A stretch of 6,785 nucleotides of DNA from Phycisphaerales bacterium UBA4658. Lineage in GTDB: Bacteria > Planctomycetota > Phycisphaerae > Phycisphaerales > UBA1924. Below, piece by piece: positions 1 to 6,171 of this stretch (positions within the stretch are counted from its first letter, which is position 1; each line of letters starts with the position of its first letter). Location of the stretch: positions 1-6,785 of the forward strand of contig DHLW01000120.1 in the NCBI GenBank assembly GCA_002405485.1. Reading direction: 5' to 3'. Both the position numbers and the translations under genes were made by a program. The notes beneath the pieces were generated by a model. That model searched no databases, was not told where the DNA came from, and saw only the letters and a program-made list of their open reading frames with translations.

Positions 1-4
1 CAAC

Positions 5-9
5 GGGAG
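5..9 (+). promoter_or_regulatory. Shine-Dalgarno site of the SIMPL-domain gene
   Basis: GGGAG lies eight bases before the ATG at 18. This is normal SD spacing and supports that ATG over the in-frame ATG at 33. Only 17 bases precede the gene in this window, so its promoter cannot be seen. Confidence 0.7.
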
Positions 10-17
10 TTGCTCAG

Positions 18-824
18 ATGAACGTGGTGCCGATGCATGCTCGATGCGCGTTTGGATTGATGTCCGCGGCGATGATCGGGGCGGGAACGATGCTGCCCAG
101 CGCCGCGATGGCGGGCGCCGCGGTGCAGACGGGGGTGCACGCGGATGCGCACGAGCGGCGTGCAGAGCCAACGGTGATCTCCGCCGACGGCGGCGCGATC
201 GTGAGCCGGGCTCCGGATCAGGCGAAAGTGTCCGTCGGCGTTGAAGCCTCTGGGAAGACGACCGCGGAAGCGACCGACGCCCTCAACAAGGCGATGGAGC
301 GGGTGATCAAGGCGGTGAAGGACACGCAGCTTGCGGGCCTGGTGGTGCAGAGCCAGAGCGTCTCGCTTCATCCGGAATATGAGCGGCAGTCCGACGGCCG
401 GCAGACGCGCGAGCCGAGGATCATCGGGTATCGGGCGAGCAACACCATCCGCGTGACGACCGCCGACGTCGCAAGCGTGGGCCAGGTGCTCGACAAGGCC
501 GTCGCCGCCGGCGCAAATCAGGTGTTCGGGATCGGCTTTGCGCGAAAGGACGACGCGGAAGCCCGTCGCGAGGCGCTGGTGAAGGCCACGGCGGACGCCA
601 GGAGCAAGGCCGAGGCGATCGCCGACGCCCTCGGGTATCGGATCGTGCGGGTGCAACGGGCCCAGACCGGCTCGGTCGGCGTGCGGCCGATGTACAAGTC
701 CTGGGGCCGGGGAATGGAGTTCGCCGCCGACGTGCAGTTCGCCCCCGCTCCGACGCCGATCGAGTCCGGACAAGTCGAGGTTTCGGCGAACGTGAGCGTG
801 GAGTTCGTCGTCGAGCCCAAGTAA
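18..824 (+). CDS. Exported SIMPL (DUF541) domain protein
   Basis: This gene encodes a 268-residue protein of the SIMPL/DUF541 family. These are periplasmic or exported proteins of poorly defined biochemical role; relatives such as E. coli YggE are linked to oxidative-stress tolerance. Residues 1-32 look like a signal peptide: a short basic start (H7, R9), a hydrophobic Ala/Met/Gly core, and a likely cleavage site after AMA at 30-32. The SIMPL domain fills residues about 52-266. Family-like features are an opening beta strand (VISADGGAIV), the helix with TAEATDALNKAMERVI, the central IIGYRASNTIRV strand, and the DARSKAEAIADALGYRI helix near 200-215. The length is usual for the family. An SD at 5-9 fixes the start. 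The next gene on the same strand begins about 85 bases later, after a hairpin, so co-transcription is uncertain. The family call is firm; no substrate can be assigned. Confidence 0.9.
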   Translation: MNVVPMHARCAFGLMSAAMIGAGTMLPSAAMAGAAVQTGVHADAHERRAEPTVISADGGAIVSRAPDQAKVSVGVEASGKTTAEATDALNKAMERVIKAVKDTQLAGLVVQSQSVSLHPEYERQSDGRQTREPRIIGYRASNTIRVTTADVASVGQVLDKAVAAGANQVFGIGFARKDDAEARREALVKATADARSKAEAIADALGYRIVRVQRAQTGSVGVRPMYKSWGRGMEFAADVQFAPAPTPIESGQVEVSANVSVEFVVEPK

Positions 825-857
825 GCAGAGGTGCTTCGGCAGGAGCCAGCGATCGTC

Positions 858-889
858 CGACGGAGGGCGTTTCCTCGCGTCCCCCGTCG
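858..889 (+). other. Imperfect GC-rich hairpin between two plus-strand genes
   Basis: CGACGG at 858-863 pairs perfectly with CCGTCG at 884-889. The helix can extend through GGG (865-867) with CCC (881-883), and then CG with CG, if A864 and T880 are bulged. The loop is about eight bases. No T-run follows, so it is not a classic intrinsic terminator. It could act as an attenuator, an mRNA-end stabiliser, or nothing. Confidence 0.4.
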
Positions 890-909
890 TCCCGAGTACG
901 ATCGTGCGC

Positions 910-2163
910 ATGGCTCAATCCACACCGCCCCCGTCGTTTCAGCCGCGGACACTGGCCAGGTCGCTGACGCTCGACGATCTGACGCACGACCTGGTCTGGC
1001 CGAAGCTGCTGCGCGTGCCACATTTCTGCATGCGACCCCAGCGCGTGGTGATGGCGCTGGTGTACGCGATCGGGATGGTGCTGCTGGTGTCGGCGGCGGA
1101 CCGCGTGGACGGAAACGCCACCCAGAACGAACTCGCCGGGATGCTCCAGCGGATCGCGATCTCCGGTGCATCGGCGACGGTCGGCGACGGCGAGGGCGAG
1201 GCCGGCCCCCCAGGGTCGCGCGTCGCCAAGCAGATCCATGACGCGTTCATCGGCGAGCCCGCGCTCCTGCTCAAGGACGCGCCGATGGTCGCGCTCATCA
1301 TCCTGCCCCTCATGCTCGTCTGGACGTCGCTGTTTGCCGGAGCGATCACCCGGTCGGCGGCGTGCGAGATCGGGCAGGGCGTCCATCTGTCCTGGCCGCA
1401 GTCGCTCGGGTTCGCGCTCCGGCGATTGCCCACGCTTGTGCTGGCGCTCGCTCTCCCGCTGATCATCGTCTGGTTGATCGTGCTCGCCCTGAGCGTCGGG
1501 GGCGCGGCCCTGTTCTCCCTCAATGTTCTGAACCTGCTTGGGGGCCTGCTCTGGCCGGGGTTCCTGATCGCCGGGCTCATCGCGGCGATCGTCATGCTCG
1601 CCTTTGTGCTTTCCTGGAGCATGCTCATCCCGTCGGTCTCCTGCGAGGGGACCGACGCGATCGACGCCGTGCAGCACGCGTACTCGTTCGTGTTCGCCCG
1701 GCCGCTGCGGCTGGTGGTGTACCTGGTCATCCTCGTCGCGCAGCTCGCCGTGTTCATGACCATCATCGGGATCATCCTCTGGCTCGCGGTGCATGTGGCC
1801 CAGTCCGCCGCCCTCACCTGGACGACGCCGCGCGGCATCCAGGCGCTCGGGCAGGTGCCCCTGCACTCTGGTATCGAGCCGCCGTTTGGCACCCCGGCCC
1901 CTTCGCTCTCGACGCGCATCAGCCGAGGGCTCGTGAACTTCTGGTCGCTCATCCCCGCGGCGTTGCTGCTGGCGTTTCCGATCAGCTATCTGTGGACGGG
2001 CGCCACGATGCTGTACCTCGCCATGCGCCGCCTGGTGGATGCGCAGGATTTCAGCGAGATCTGGATGCCCACGCTCATCCCGGGCACGAGCGCTCCGGCG
2101 CTCACGCAGCCGGCGGCGGGCTCACAGGGCGTCTCCGACACCGGCCCCGCCGACGACTCATGA
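910..2163 (+). CDS. Polytopic membrane protein of unknown function
   Basis: The product is a 417-residue integral membrane protein if it starts at ATG 910; a GTG at 904 would add two residues. Neither start has a good SD. I see about six hydrophobic blocks, near residues 47-63, 124-146, 173-200, 208-240, 267-297 and 345-371, some long enough to be paired helices. A mostly polar loop fills about 64-123. Between blocks four and five is the segment SCEGTDAIDAVQHAYSFVF followed by ARP (244-264). From memory this resembles a motif in uncharacterised planctomycetal membrane proteins, where an 'EGxDAxDAxxxxxxxVxxRP' stretch links two membrane halves; that similarity is not verified. The C-terminal tail (about 390-417) is Pro/Ala/Gly-rich and probably disordered. 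No catalytic or transporter signature is visible. It overlaps the next gene by four bases, so the two are very likely one transcription unit. Confidence 0.8.
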   Translation: MAQSTPPPSFQPRTLARSLTLDDLTHDLVWPKLLRVPHFCMRPQRVVMALVYAIGMVLLVSAADRVDGNATQNELAGMLQRIAISGASATVGDGEGEAGPPGSRVAKQIHDAFIGEPALLLKDAPMVALIILPLMLVWTSLFAGAITRSAACEIGQGVHLSWPQSLGFALRRLPTLVLALALPLIIVWLIVLALSVGGAALFSLNVLNLLGGLLWPGFLIAGLIAAIVMLAFVLSWSMLIPSVSCEGTDAIDAVQHAYSFVFARPLRLVVYLVILVAQLAVFMTIIGIILWLAVHVAQSAALTWTTPRGIQALGQVPLHSGIEPPFGTPAPSLSTRISRGLVNFWSLIPAALLLAFPISYLWTGATMLYLAMRRLVDAQDFSEIWMPTLIPGTSAPALTQPAAGSQGVSDTGPADDS

Positions 2164-2486
2164 ACGCGACCGGCACCATCCCGCTGCCTGCCGAACCTGA
2201 TGCGAGGGCGAACGTTGCCGCCCGTCTCGCCGGGCTGCTCGCCGAACTCGGCGTGGCGGAGCTGACCATGACCGACCCGCGGCACTGCGCGATCATGCAT
2301 CTCCCCACCCGCCAGACCGATCTGCCGGCGATGATCGTCGGCGCCTCGCCCGGGGTGATCTTCGCGACAGCGAAGGGGTCCCTCGGGCCCGTCGTGGAAC
2401 TGCTCATCGACGAGCACGCGGTGCGCTACGCCGTCGACGAGCACGCGGCCGCGGACTTCCGGCAACTCGCCGGACAAACCGCCTAG
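2160..2486 (+). CDS. Small soluble protein of unknown function, coupled to the upstream membrane gene
   Basis: This encodes 108 residues starting at ATG 2160, which overlaps the TGA of the preceding gene (ATGA). The open frame continues far upstream, but that part lies inside the membrane-protein gene and reads as low-complexity Arg/Ala/His, so the ATGA start is the sensible one. There is no SD, so translation probably depends on ribosomes finishing the upstream gene. The product has no signal peptide or membrane helix. It begins with an Ala/Leu-rich amphipathic helix (about 17-36), followed by alternating strand-like segments (AIMHLPTRQTDLPAMIVGAS, then GVIFATA, then VVELLIDEHAVRYAVDEHAA). 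The overall look is a compact alpha/beta domain with an acidic, His-containing end. I do not recognise the family. Close linkage suggests a cytoplasmic partner or regulator of the membrane protein; this is inference. Confidence 0.75.
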   Translation: MNATGTIPLPAEPDARANVAARLAGLLAELGVAELTMTDPRHCAIMHLPTRQTDLPAMIVGASPGVIFATAKGSLGPVVELLIDEHAVRYAVDEHAAADFRQLAGQTA

Positions 2487-2502
2487 GCCCGGACGCGCCA
2501 GT

Positions 2503-3300
2503 TCAGGCGTTGTCAAGATTCGGCTCTTCGGGCCGATCGATCCGCACGCCGGTCCTGGGATCGACCCGGATGATGTCGCTCTCCCGAAGCACGTCGGGCA
2601 GGGACTCCAGCGGCCAGGCCTCGTCAACGCGATACGGACCGATGGCCGTGCGCCGCAGCCCGCGCAGGCACCCGGCGTGTCCGGTCAGCGCGATGCCGAT
2701 GTCCCGGGCCAGGGACCGCACGTACGTCCCTTTGCCGCACTCGAACTCGATCGTGAGCATCGGCCAGTCATAGTGCAGCACGCGGGCCGAGTGGATCATC
2801 ACCGGACGCTCGGCCATCTCCGGAGCGCGGCCCTTGCGGGCGAGCTCGTACGCCCGCTGGCCGTTCACCCACATCGCGCTGAACGCCGGCGGCCGCTGCG
2901 CGATCTCGCCGGTGAATCGGCTCTCGAGCACGCGTTGCAGCTCATCGAGCGTCGGCACCGTCGCCGGCGCGGGGTTCGCAACCAGCTCGCCCTCGAGGTC
3001 GTCGGTGTTCGAGGCGTGCGCCAGGTCGATCTCCGCGACATACGTCTTCCGTCCGGCCATGAGTGCGTCGCACAGGCGGGTGGCGCGCCCGACCAGCACG
3101 ATGAGCAGCCCGCTCGCCAGCGGATCAAGCGTGCCCGCGTGCCCGACGGCGATGTTCCGGCGACGCTTCGGATCGCCCACGCCCCCCGCGATGAGCTTCT
3201 TCTTCACGACTCGGCACGCCGTCATCGACGACACCGCACGCTTGGCCGGTTTGTCGATGAGCACGAGCCCTGAAGGCGGCGGCGGAGAGTTGGGATCCAT
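2503..3300 (-). CDS. truB: tRNA pseudouridine(55) synthase TruB
   Basis: The 265-residue product converts U55 of the T-loop of elongator tRNAs to pseudouridine, in the cytoplasm. Family motifs run in order. LVLIDKPAK at 12-20 is the substrate-loop motif. GHAGTLDPLASGLL at 53-66 holds the catalytic Asp59, followed by the conserved GRATRL at 71-76. YVAEIDLAHASNTDDLEGE is the strand plus TxDxxG-type segment. RPPAFSAMWVNGQRAYELAR matches the family QxPPxxSAxKxxGxRxYxxAR, with Trp where Lys is usual. KGTYVRSLARDIG is the last conserved block. It is shorter than E. coli TruB (about 314 residues): the catalytic domain is complete but the C-terminal PUA-like part is reduced or absent. The start is the ATG at 3300-3298, which overlaps the TGA of the upstream glycosyltransferase (TGATG). 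AGGAG, ten bases upstream, is inside that gene. It converges with the 108-residue gene, leaving 16 bases between stops. Confidence 0.95.
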   Translation of the reverse strand: MDPNSPPPPSGLVLIDKPAKRAVSSMTACRVVKKKLIAGGVGDPKRRRNIAVGHAGTLDPLASGLLIVLVGRATRLCDALMAGRKTYVAEIDLAHASNTDDLEGELVANPAPATVPTLDELQRVLESRFTGEIAQRPPAFSAMWVNGQRAYELARKGRAPEMAERPVMIHSARVLHYDWPMLTIEFECGKGTYVRSLARDIGIALTGHAGCLRGLRRTAIGPYRVDEAWPLESLPDVLRESDIIRVDPRTGVRIDRPEEPNLDNA

Positions 3301-5108
3301 CAGCGATGCGCTCCTGCTCGCAGCCGAGTCGAGTACACCTCCACCCGCACCGTGCGACCGACCGAATAGTTGAACCCCTCGATCGTCGCCGCGTGCGCCC
3401 ACTCCCCGGCAAGCCGTCTGGCGAGGTCCGGATGCCGGAGGGCGTCCACCGCGACCACTCCCTCGGAAGCGGCGTGGCGACGCATCCACGCCTCCGCATC
3501 GTCCGGACCGATCCGCTCGCCACGCCCGCGCAGCAGGTAGATCGCACTGTCCTCCTGATACCCGACCAGAGCCACCGGCGGAGGCGATTCCACTCCCGCG
3601 CTCAGCGTCGCGATGGCCCGCTCCAGGCCGGGACTCACCCACACGCGCTGGCTCCGAGGCAGGACGACGCCGAGTACCACCCAGACCCACACGATGACGC
3701 ACACGCCACCCAGCGCGTGCGCCCGCACAAACCGCCCTTGTCCGATCGCGCGGTTCGCCAGCCACAGCAGCACCCCGAGCGCCGCCACCAGCGCCGCCAG
3801 CAGCGACCATGCCGTCGGCACGCCGAGCGTCGCCGTGCTCCCGCCGAGGACGACGAGCATCACGGCGGCCGTCCCGAGTCCCAGGAACCCGATGCCCACC
3901 CAGATCGCAAAGCCGAGCCGAGAACCAAGCGAGCGCGCCTGAGCCAGCAGCGGACTCTGCCCCCGTGTCAGATCGACCGCGACCTTCGCCGAGAGCAGGG
4001 CCAGCGCCGGGTACATCGGCAGCGTGTAGTGGGGGAGCTTGGTGGCGATGAGCTCAAAGACCAGCCACGACGGCACGGTCCAGGCGATCAGAAACACGAC
4101 CGGATCCCGGTGCGCCGCGTCGGAGCCCGAGTGCACGGCTCGCCGGCCGCGCCACGCCCGATACGCGCTCCTCAGGCCGTCCACGACCGCCATGAGCGTC
4201 AGCATCGACCCCGGCCAGAGCAGCACGCTGAGCATCACCGTGTGGTATCCCGGCGGGCCCCAGTGCCCTTCCGCCGCGTCGCCGGATCGACCCACGGTCT
4301 CTTCCCACACGATCGACACATACCGCTCCCACCCGACGCGCGAGCCGACCTCATACACCCACGGCCCGACCACCGCGAGCATCACCGGCACGCCCCACAG
4401 CGGCTTGAGCCCCGTCCACACCCATCGCCAGCGCCCCGTCACCACGCACAGGCCAAGCGCAGTCAGCACGGCCACCATCGGTGTGATCGGGCCCTTGGCA
4501 AGGATGCCAAGACCCATCCCGACCCAGAAGGCCATCGCCCATGCCCACGCTCTGGCCACGCTGCCCCGCGTCTTGCTCTCCGTCGCCCCAGCGGAACCGC
4601 TCCAGACCGTCCACAACGCGGCGATCGTGCCGACCACCGTGAGCAGCAGCAACTGATCCGCCCGTGCCTGGTGGGCGTCCCAGATGACCATGGGCGAGAG
4701 CGCCAGCAGCGCCGCCCCACCAACCCCAGCCGCTCTGCCGAACATCCACACGCCCAGCCGCCACGTGAGCAGCACCGCGCCGATCGCGCACAGCACGCTC
4801 GGCAGGCGAAAGACCCAGATGTTCCCGTTGGCCCACTGGCCCGGATCATCGCCAAAGACCCGAGCACTCCCGCTCTGAAGCCAGTAGATGAGCGGGGGTT
4901 TGTTCAGCCGAGGCCGATCCTGGACCTTCGGCACCACATAGTCCCCGGTCATGACCATCTGGCGACTCGCCTGCGCGAAACGCGACTCGTCGCGATCCAC
5001 CGGAGGCACGGACCAGAGCCCGGGCACATACACTGCCAGCGTGAGCATGATGAGCGCACACGCGGCCCGCCAACCCGACAAGCCCTTGCTTCCCGCGTCC
5101 GTTCCCAT
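3300..5108 (-). CDS. ArnT/PMT-type membrane glycosyltransferase
   Basis: This encodes a 602-residue polytopic enzyme of the ArnT/PMT superfamily (GT-C fold). These enzymes move a sugar from a polyprenyl-phosphate donor to lipid A, protein or another acceptor on the outer face of the inner membrane. Residues 1-36 hold the first membrane helix. It is followed by the family hallmark PPVDRDESRFAQASRQMVMT at 35-54, with the acidic pair D40/E41, and then RLNKPPLIYWLQ at 67-78, the 'KPPLxYW' motif. Further blocks are LSPMVIWDAHQARADQLLLL (a lumenal loop between helices), GILAKGP at 201-207 and TKLPHYTLPMYPALALL at 356-372. About a dozen hydrophobic segments run to residue 485. A soluble C-terminal domain (about 490-602) follows, as in ArnT-like proteins. 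The start at 5108 was chosen because further upstream codons would run into the divergent gene; no SD is visible there. The acceptor and sugar cannot be read from sequence, so I do not call it arnT itself. Confidence 0.88.
   Translation of the reverse strand: MGTDAGSKGLSGWRAACALIMLTLAVYVPGLWSVPPVDRDESRFAQASRQMVMTGDYVVPKVQDRPRLNKPPLIYWLQSGSARVFGDDPGQWANGNIWVFRLPSVLCAIGAVLLTWRLGVWMFGRAAGVGGAALLALSPMVIWDAHQARADQLLLLTVVGTIAALWTVWSGSAGATESKTRGSVARAWAWAMAFWVGMGLGILAKGPITPMVAVLTALGLCVVTGRWRWVWTGLKPLWGVPVMLAVVGPWVYEVGSRVGWERYVSIVWEETVGRSGDAAEGHWGPPGYHTVMLSVLLWPGSMLTLMAVVDGLRSAYRAWRGRRAVHSGSDAAHRDPVVFLIAWTVPSWLVFELIATKLPHYTLPMYPALALLSAKVAVDLTRGQSPLLAQARSLGSRLGFAIWVGIGFLGLGTAAVMLVVLGGSTATLGVPTAWSLLAALVAALGVLLWLANRAIGQGRFVRAHALGGVCVIVWVWVVLGVVLPRSQRVWVSPGLERAIATLSAGVESPPPVALVGYQEDSAIYLLRGRGERIGPDDAEAWMRRHAASEGVVAVDALRHPDLARRLAGEWAHAATIEGFNYSVGRTVRVEVYSTRLRAGAHR
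3311..3315 (-). promoter_or_regulatory. Shine-Dalgarno site of truB, inside the upstream gene
   Basis: The plus strand reads CTCCT, so the minus-strand message has AGGAG, ten bases before the truB ATG. It lies within the last codons of the glycosyltransferase gene. truB could therefore initiate independently as well as by re-initiation at the TGATG overlap. Confidence 0.5.
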
Positions 5109-5141
5109 GCAGCGAGAGCATACTGCCTCCGTTCCAAGCCG
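5109..5141. promoter_or_regulatory. Very short divergent promoter region
   Basis: Only 33 bases separate the start codons of the divergent glycosyltransferase and PAP2 genes. Neither side has an SD. CATACT at 5119-5124 could serve as a weak -10 element for the plus strand, with transcription starting about 12 bases before the ATG at 5142. Any -35 element, and most of any promoter for the opposite gene, would have to lie inside coding sequence. The promoter role is inferred from gene layout; the individual box is a weak match. Confidence 0.4.
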
Positions 5142-5912
5142 ATGCGCATGACCGCCGATCCGCCGCCATCCCGCCTCTGGTGGCTCTGGCCGATCGCCAT
5201 CGGCGTCACGGGTCTCTTCGTCGTCTATCCCTTCGACGGCCCCCTCAGCCACGCAGCTTCGAACCTCGAGCGATCCCTCGGCGGGGACGTTCGCCGCGAA
5301 CTGCACGCCTGGCAGCAGTTCGGTCAGGGGTTCTGCCTGATCGTGGTCGCGGCGCTGATCTGGCTCCTCGATCCCGTCCGCCGCAGACGCCTGCTGGATC
5401 TGCTGCTGATCGTCATCCTCAGCCAGTTCGCATCCATGCTGGGAAAGCTGTTCATCGGTCGGCCTCGCCCGCGACCGGAGTTCGATGACCCGCGCACGTT
5501 CCTGTTCCCCTGGGGCACGTATCCGATCCAGGTCGCCGGCGAGACCCGCCACGTGCACGCCTGGGACATCGCTTCGGGCGCGGGGTCAGACCTGTGGTCC
5601 ATGCCCTCCAGCCACACGCTGTTCGCGTTCGCCCTGGCAACCTTCCTAACAGGGATCTATCCGCGCATTCGGTGGCTGGTGATCGCCCTGGCCGCACTCG
5701 TCGCCTTCGCCCGCGTTCTCTTCGACGCCCACTGGCCAACCGACGTCGTCGTCGGGGGCGCGATCGGGTGGCTCCTGGGCGCCTGGGTGACCCGCGGCTA
5801 CCTCGGCGTGCGATTGCTGGACGCCCTCTGGGTCCGGTGTGTCGATCGGCGGGCTTCTCCGGCCTATCCCGCGCTCAGGGCCGCAGAAGCCCGGCTCCCC
5901 GATCGCCGATAA
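5142..5912 (+). CDS. PAP2-family membrane phosphatase
   Basis: The 256-residue product is an integral membrane phosphatase of the PAP2/type-2 phosphatidic acid phosphatase superfamily. Members remove phosphate from lipid phosphates such as undecaprenyl diphosphate, phosphatidylglycerol phosphate or lipid A. All three active-site motifs are present. Motif 1 is K102-LFIGRP-R109-P110 (KX6RP). Motif 2 is PSSH at 155-158, where Ser replaces the usual Gly. Motif 3 is A190-R191-X5-H197-X3-D201, with Ala for the usual Ser. The key Lys, Arg, His and Asp residues are all kept, so activity is expected. Hydrophobic segments lie near 12-30, 62-76, 85-100, 156-172, 176-192 and 202-218. The 42-residue loop between motifs 1 and 2 is probably extracytoplasmic. 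The tail (about 233-256) is polar and Arg/Ala-rich. An alternative start at ATG 5148 would remove two residues; neither has an SD. Its divergent neighbour is a polyprenyl-phosphate-type glycosyltransferase, which suggests lipid-carrier or lipid A metabolism. The exact substrate is unknown. Confidence 0.9.
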   Translation: MRMTADPPPSRLWWLWPIAIGVTGLFVVYPFDGPLSHAASNLERSLGGDVRRELHAWQQFGQGFCLIVVAALIWLLDPVRRRRLLDLLLIVILSQFASMLGKLFIGRPRPRPEFDDPRTFLFPWGTYPIQVAGETRHVHAWDIASGAGSDLWSMPSSHTLFAFALATFLTGIYPRIRWLVIALAALVAFARVLFDAHWPTDVVVGGAIGWLLGAWVTRGYLGVRLLDALWVRCVDRRASPAYPALRAAEARLPDRR

Positions 5913-5919
5913 CCCACTC

Positions 5920-5947
5920 TGGTCACGCGCTGGGCAGTGCCTAGACT
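5920..5947 (+). promoter_or_regulatory. Candidate promoter of the tRNA-Ser gene
   Basis: TGGTCA at 5920-5925 and TAGACT at 5942-5947 are separated by 16 bases; each matches four of six consensus positions of the sigma-70 -35 and -10 boxes. Transcription would begin near 5953-5955, giving a leader of about 23 bases before the mature tRNA 5' end, which RNase P would remove. The pattern and position fit, but matches of this quality arise by chance. Confidence 0.35.
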
Positions 5948-5976
5948 TGACCCCTGTTCAGCCAGGTTGCACTTCC

Positions 5977-6063
5977 GGAGAGGTGTCCGAGCGGCTGAAG
6001 GAACGCGACTGGAAATCGCGTATACGGGAAACCGTATCGAGGGTTCGAATCCCTCCCTCTCCG
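5977..6063 (+). tRNA. tRNA-Ser (anticodon GGA)
   Basis: A complete class II tRNA folds by eye. The acceptor stem GGAGAGG (5977-5983) pairs with CCTCTCC (6056-6062). The D stem TCC/GGA is at 5986-5988 and 6000-6002. The anticodon stem CGCGA/TCGCG flanks the loop CTGGAAA, with anticodon GGA at 6011-6013. The long variable arm ATACGG/CCGTAT (6022-6027, 6032-6037) has a four-base loop. The T stem GAGGG/CCCTC (6039-6043, 6051-6055) has loop TTCGAAT. The discriminator base at 6063 is G, as is normal for bacterial serine tRNA. It reads UCC and UCU codons. CCA is not encoded, so it must be added by the nucleotidyltransferase. The long variable arm confirms serine. Confidence 0.97.
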
Positions 6064-6067
6064 CTTC

Positions 6068-6113
6068 AGCGGGAGACTCTCCCACCTGCACGGTGGCCCG
6101 GGTCTCCCGCTTT
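6068..6113 (+). terminator. Hairpin terminator after tRNA-Ser
   Basis: AGCGGGAGAC at 6068-6077 and GTCTCCCGCT at 6102-6111 form a perfect ten-pair stem. The interior can fold further through CCACC/GGTGG (6082-6086 and 6092-6096). The base of the stem runs into only three Ts (6111-6113), so it is a strong hairpin with a weak U-tract. It begins five bases after the tRNA 3' end, where a tRNA terminator is expected. Confidence 0.7.
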
Positions 6114-6171
6114 GTCATTCCTGCTGACGCCCGGCCAGCTCCCCCGGGCCGACTCGGCTCAGGCAATGACA
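6113..6171. repeat. Long inverted repeat next to the tRNA terminator
   Basis: TGTCATTCCTG at 6113-6123 is complementary to CAGGCAATGACA at 6160-6171, apart from one unpaired C. Inside it a second stem, GCCCGG (6129-6134) with CCGGGC (6144-6149), closes a nine-base loop. The whole forms a 59-base two-part hairpin that starts where the tRNA terminator ends. No T-run follows on the plus strand. It may be a second terminator, a structured RNA or a decayed palindromic repeat element. Confidence 0.45.

Noticed and set aside
421..1866. Long minus-strand open frame across the SIMPL and membrane-protein genes
   Set aside because: It is rich in Arg, Asp, Glu, His and Pro without motifs, and covers two better-supported genes on the other strand.
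2487..2502. Bidirectional terminator between the convergent stops
   Set aside because: Only 16 bases separate the stops, and I found no stem with flanking T or A runs there.
3301..3810. Upstream extension of truB to a 435-residue protein
   Set aside because: The added residues are low-complexity Gly/Arg/Ala and overlap the glycosyltransferase end. TruB homology begins near the ATG at 3300, which has an SD.
3306..5141. Very long plus-strand open frame antisense to the glycosyltransferase, in frame with the PAP2 gene
   Set aside because: The translation is low-complexity Arg/His/Pro/Gln-rich with no domain, while the minus strand encodes a clear glycosyltransferase. It is a GC-driven shadow; the PAP2 gene starts at 5142.
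5109..5558. N-terminal extension of the glycosyltransferase to 752 residues
   Set aside because: The extra 150 residues are charged low-complexity sequence antisense to the PAP2 motifs. The first membrane helix starts just after the ATG at 5108.
5947..5952. TTGACC as the -35 box of the tRNA promoter
   Set aside because: With normal spacing, transcription would begin inside the tRNA. TGGTCA/TAGACT further upstream fits better.
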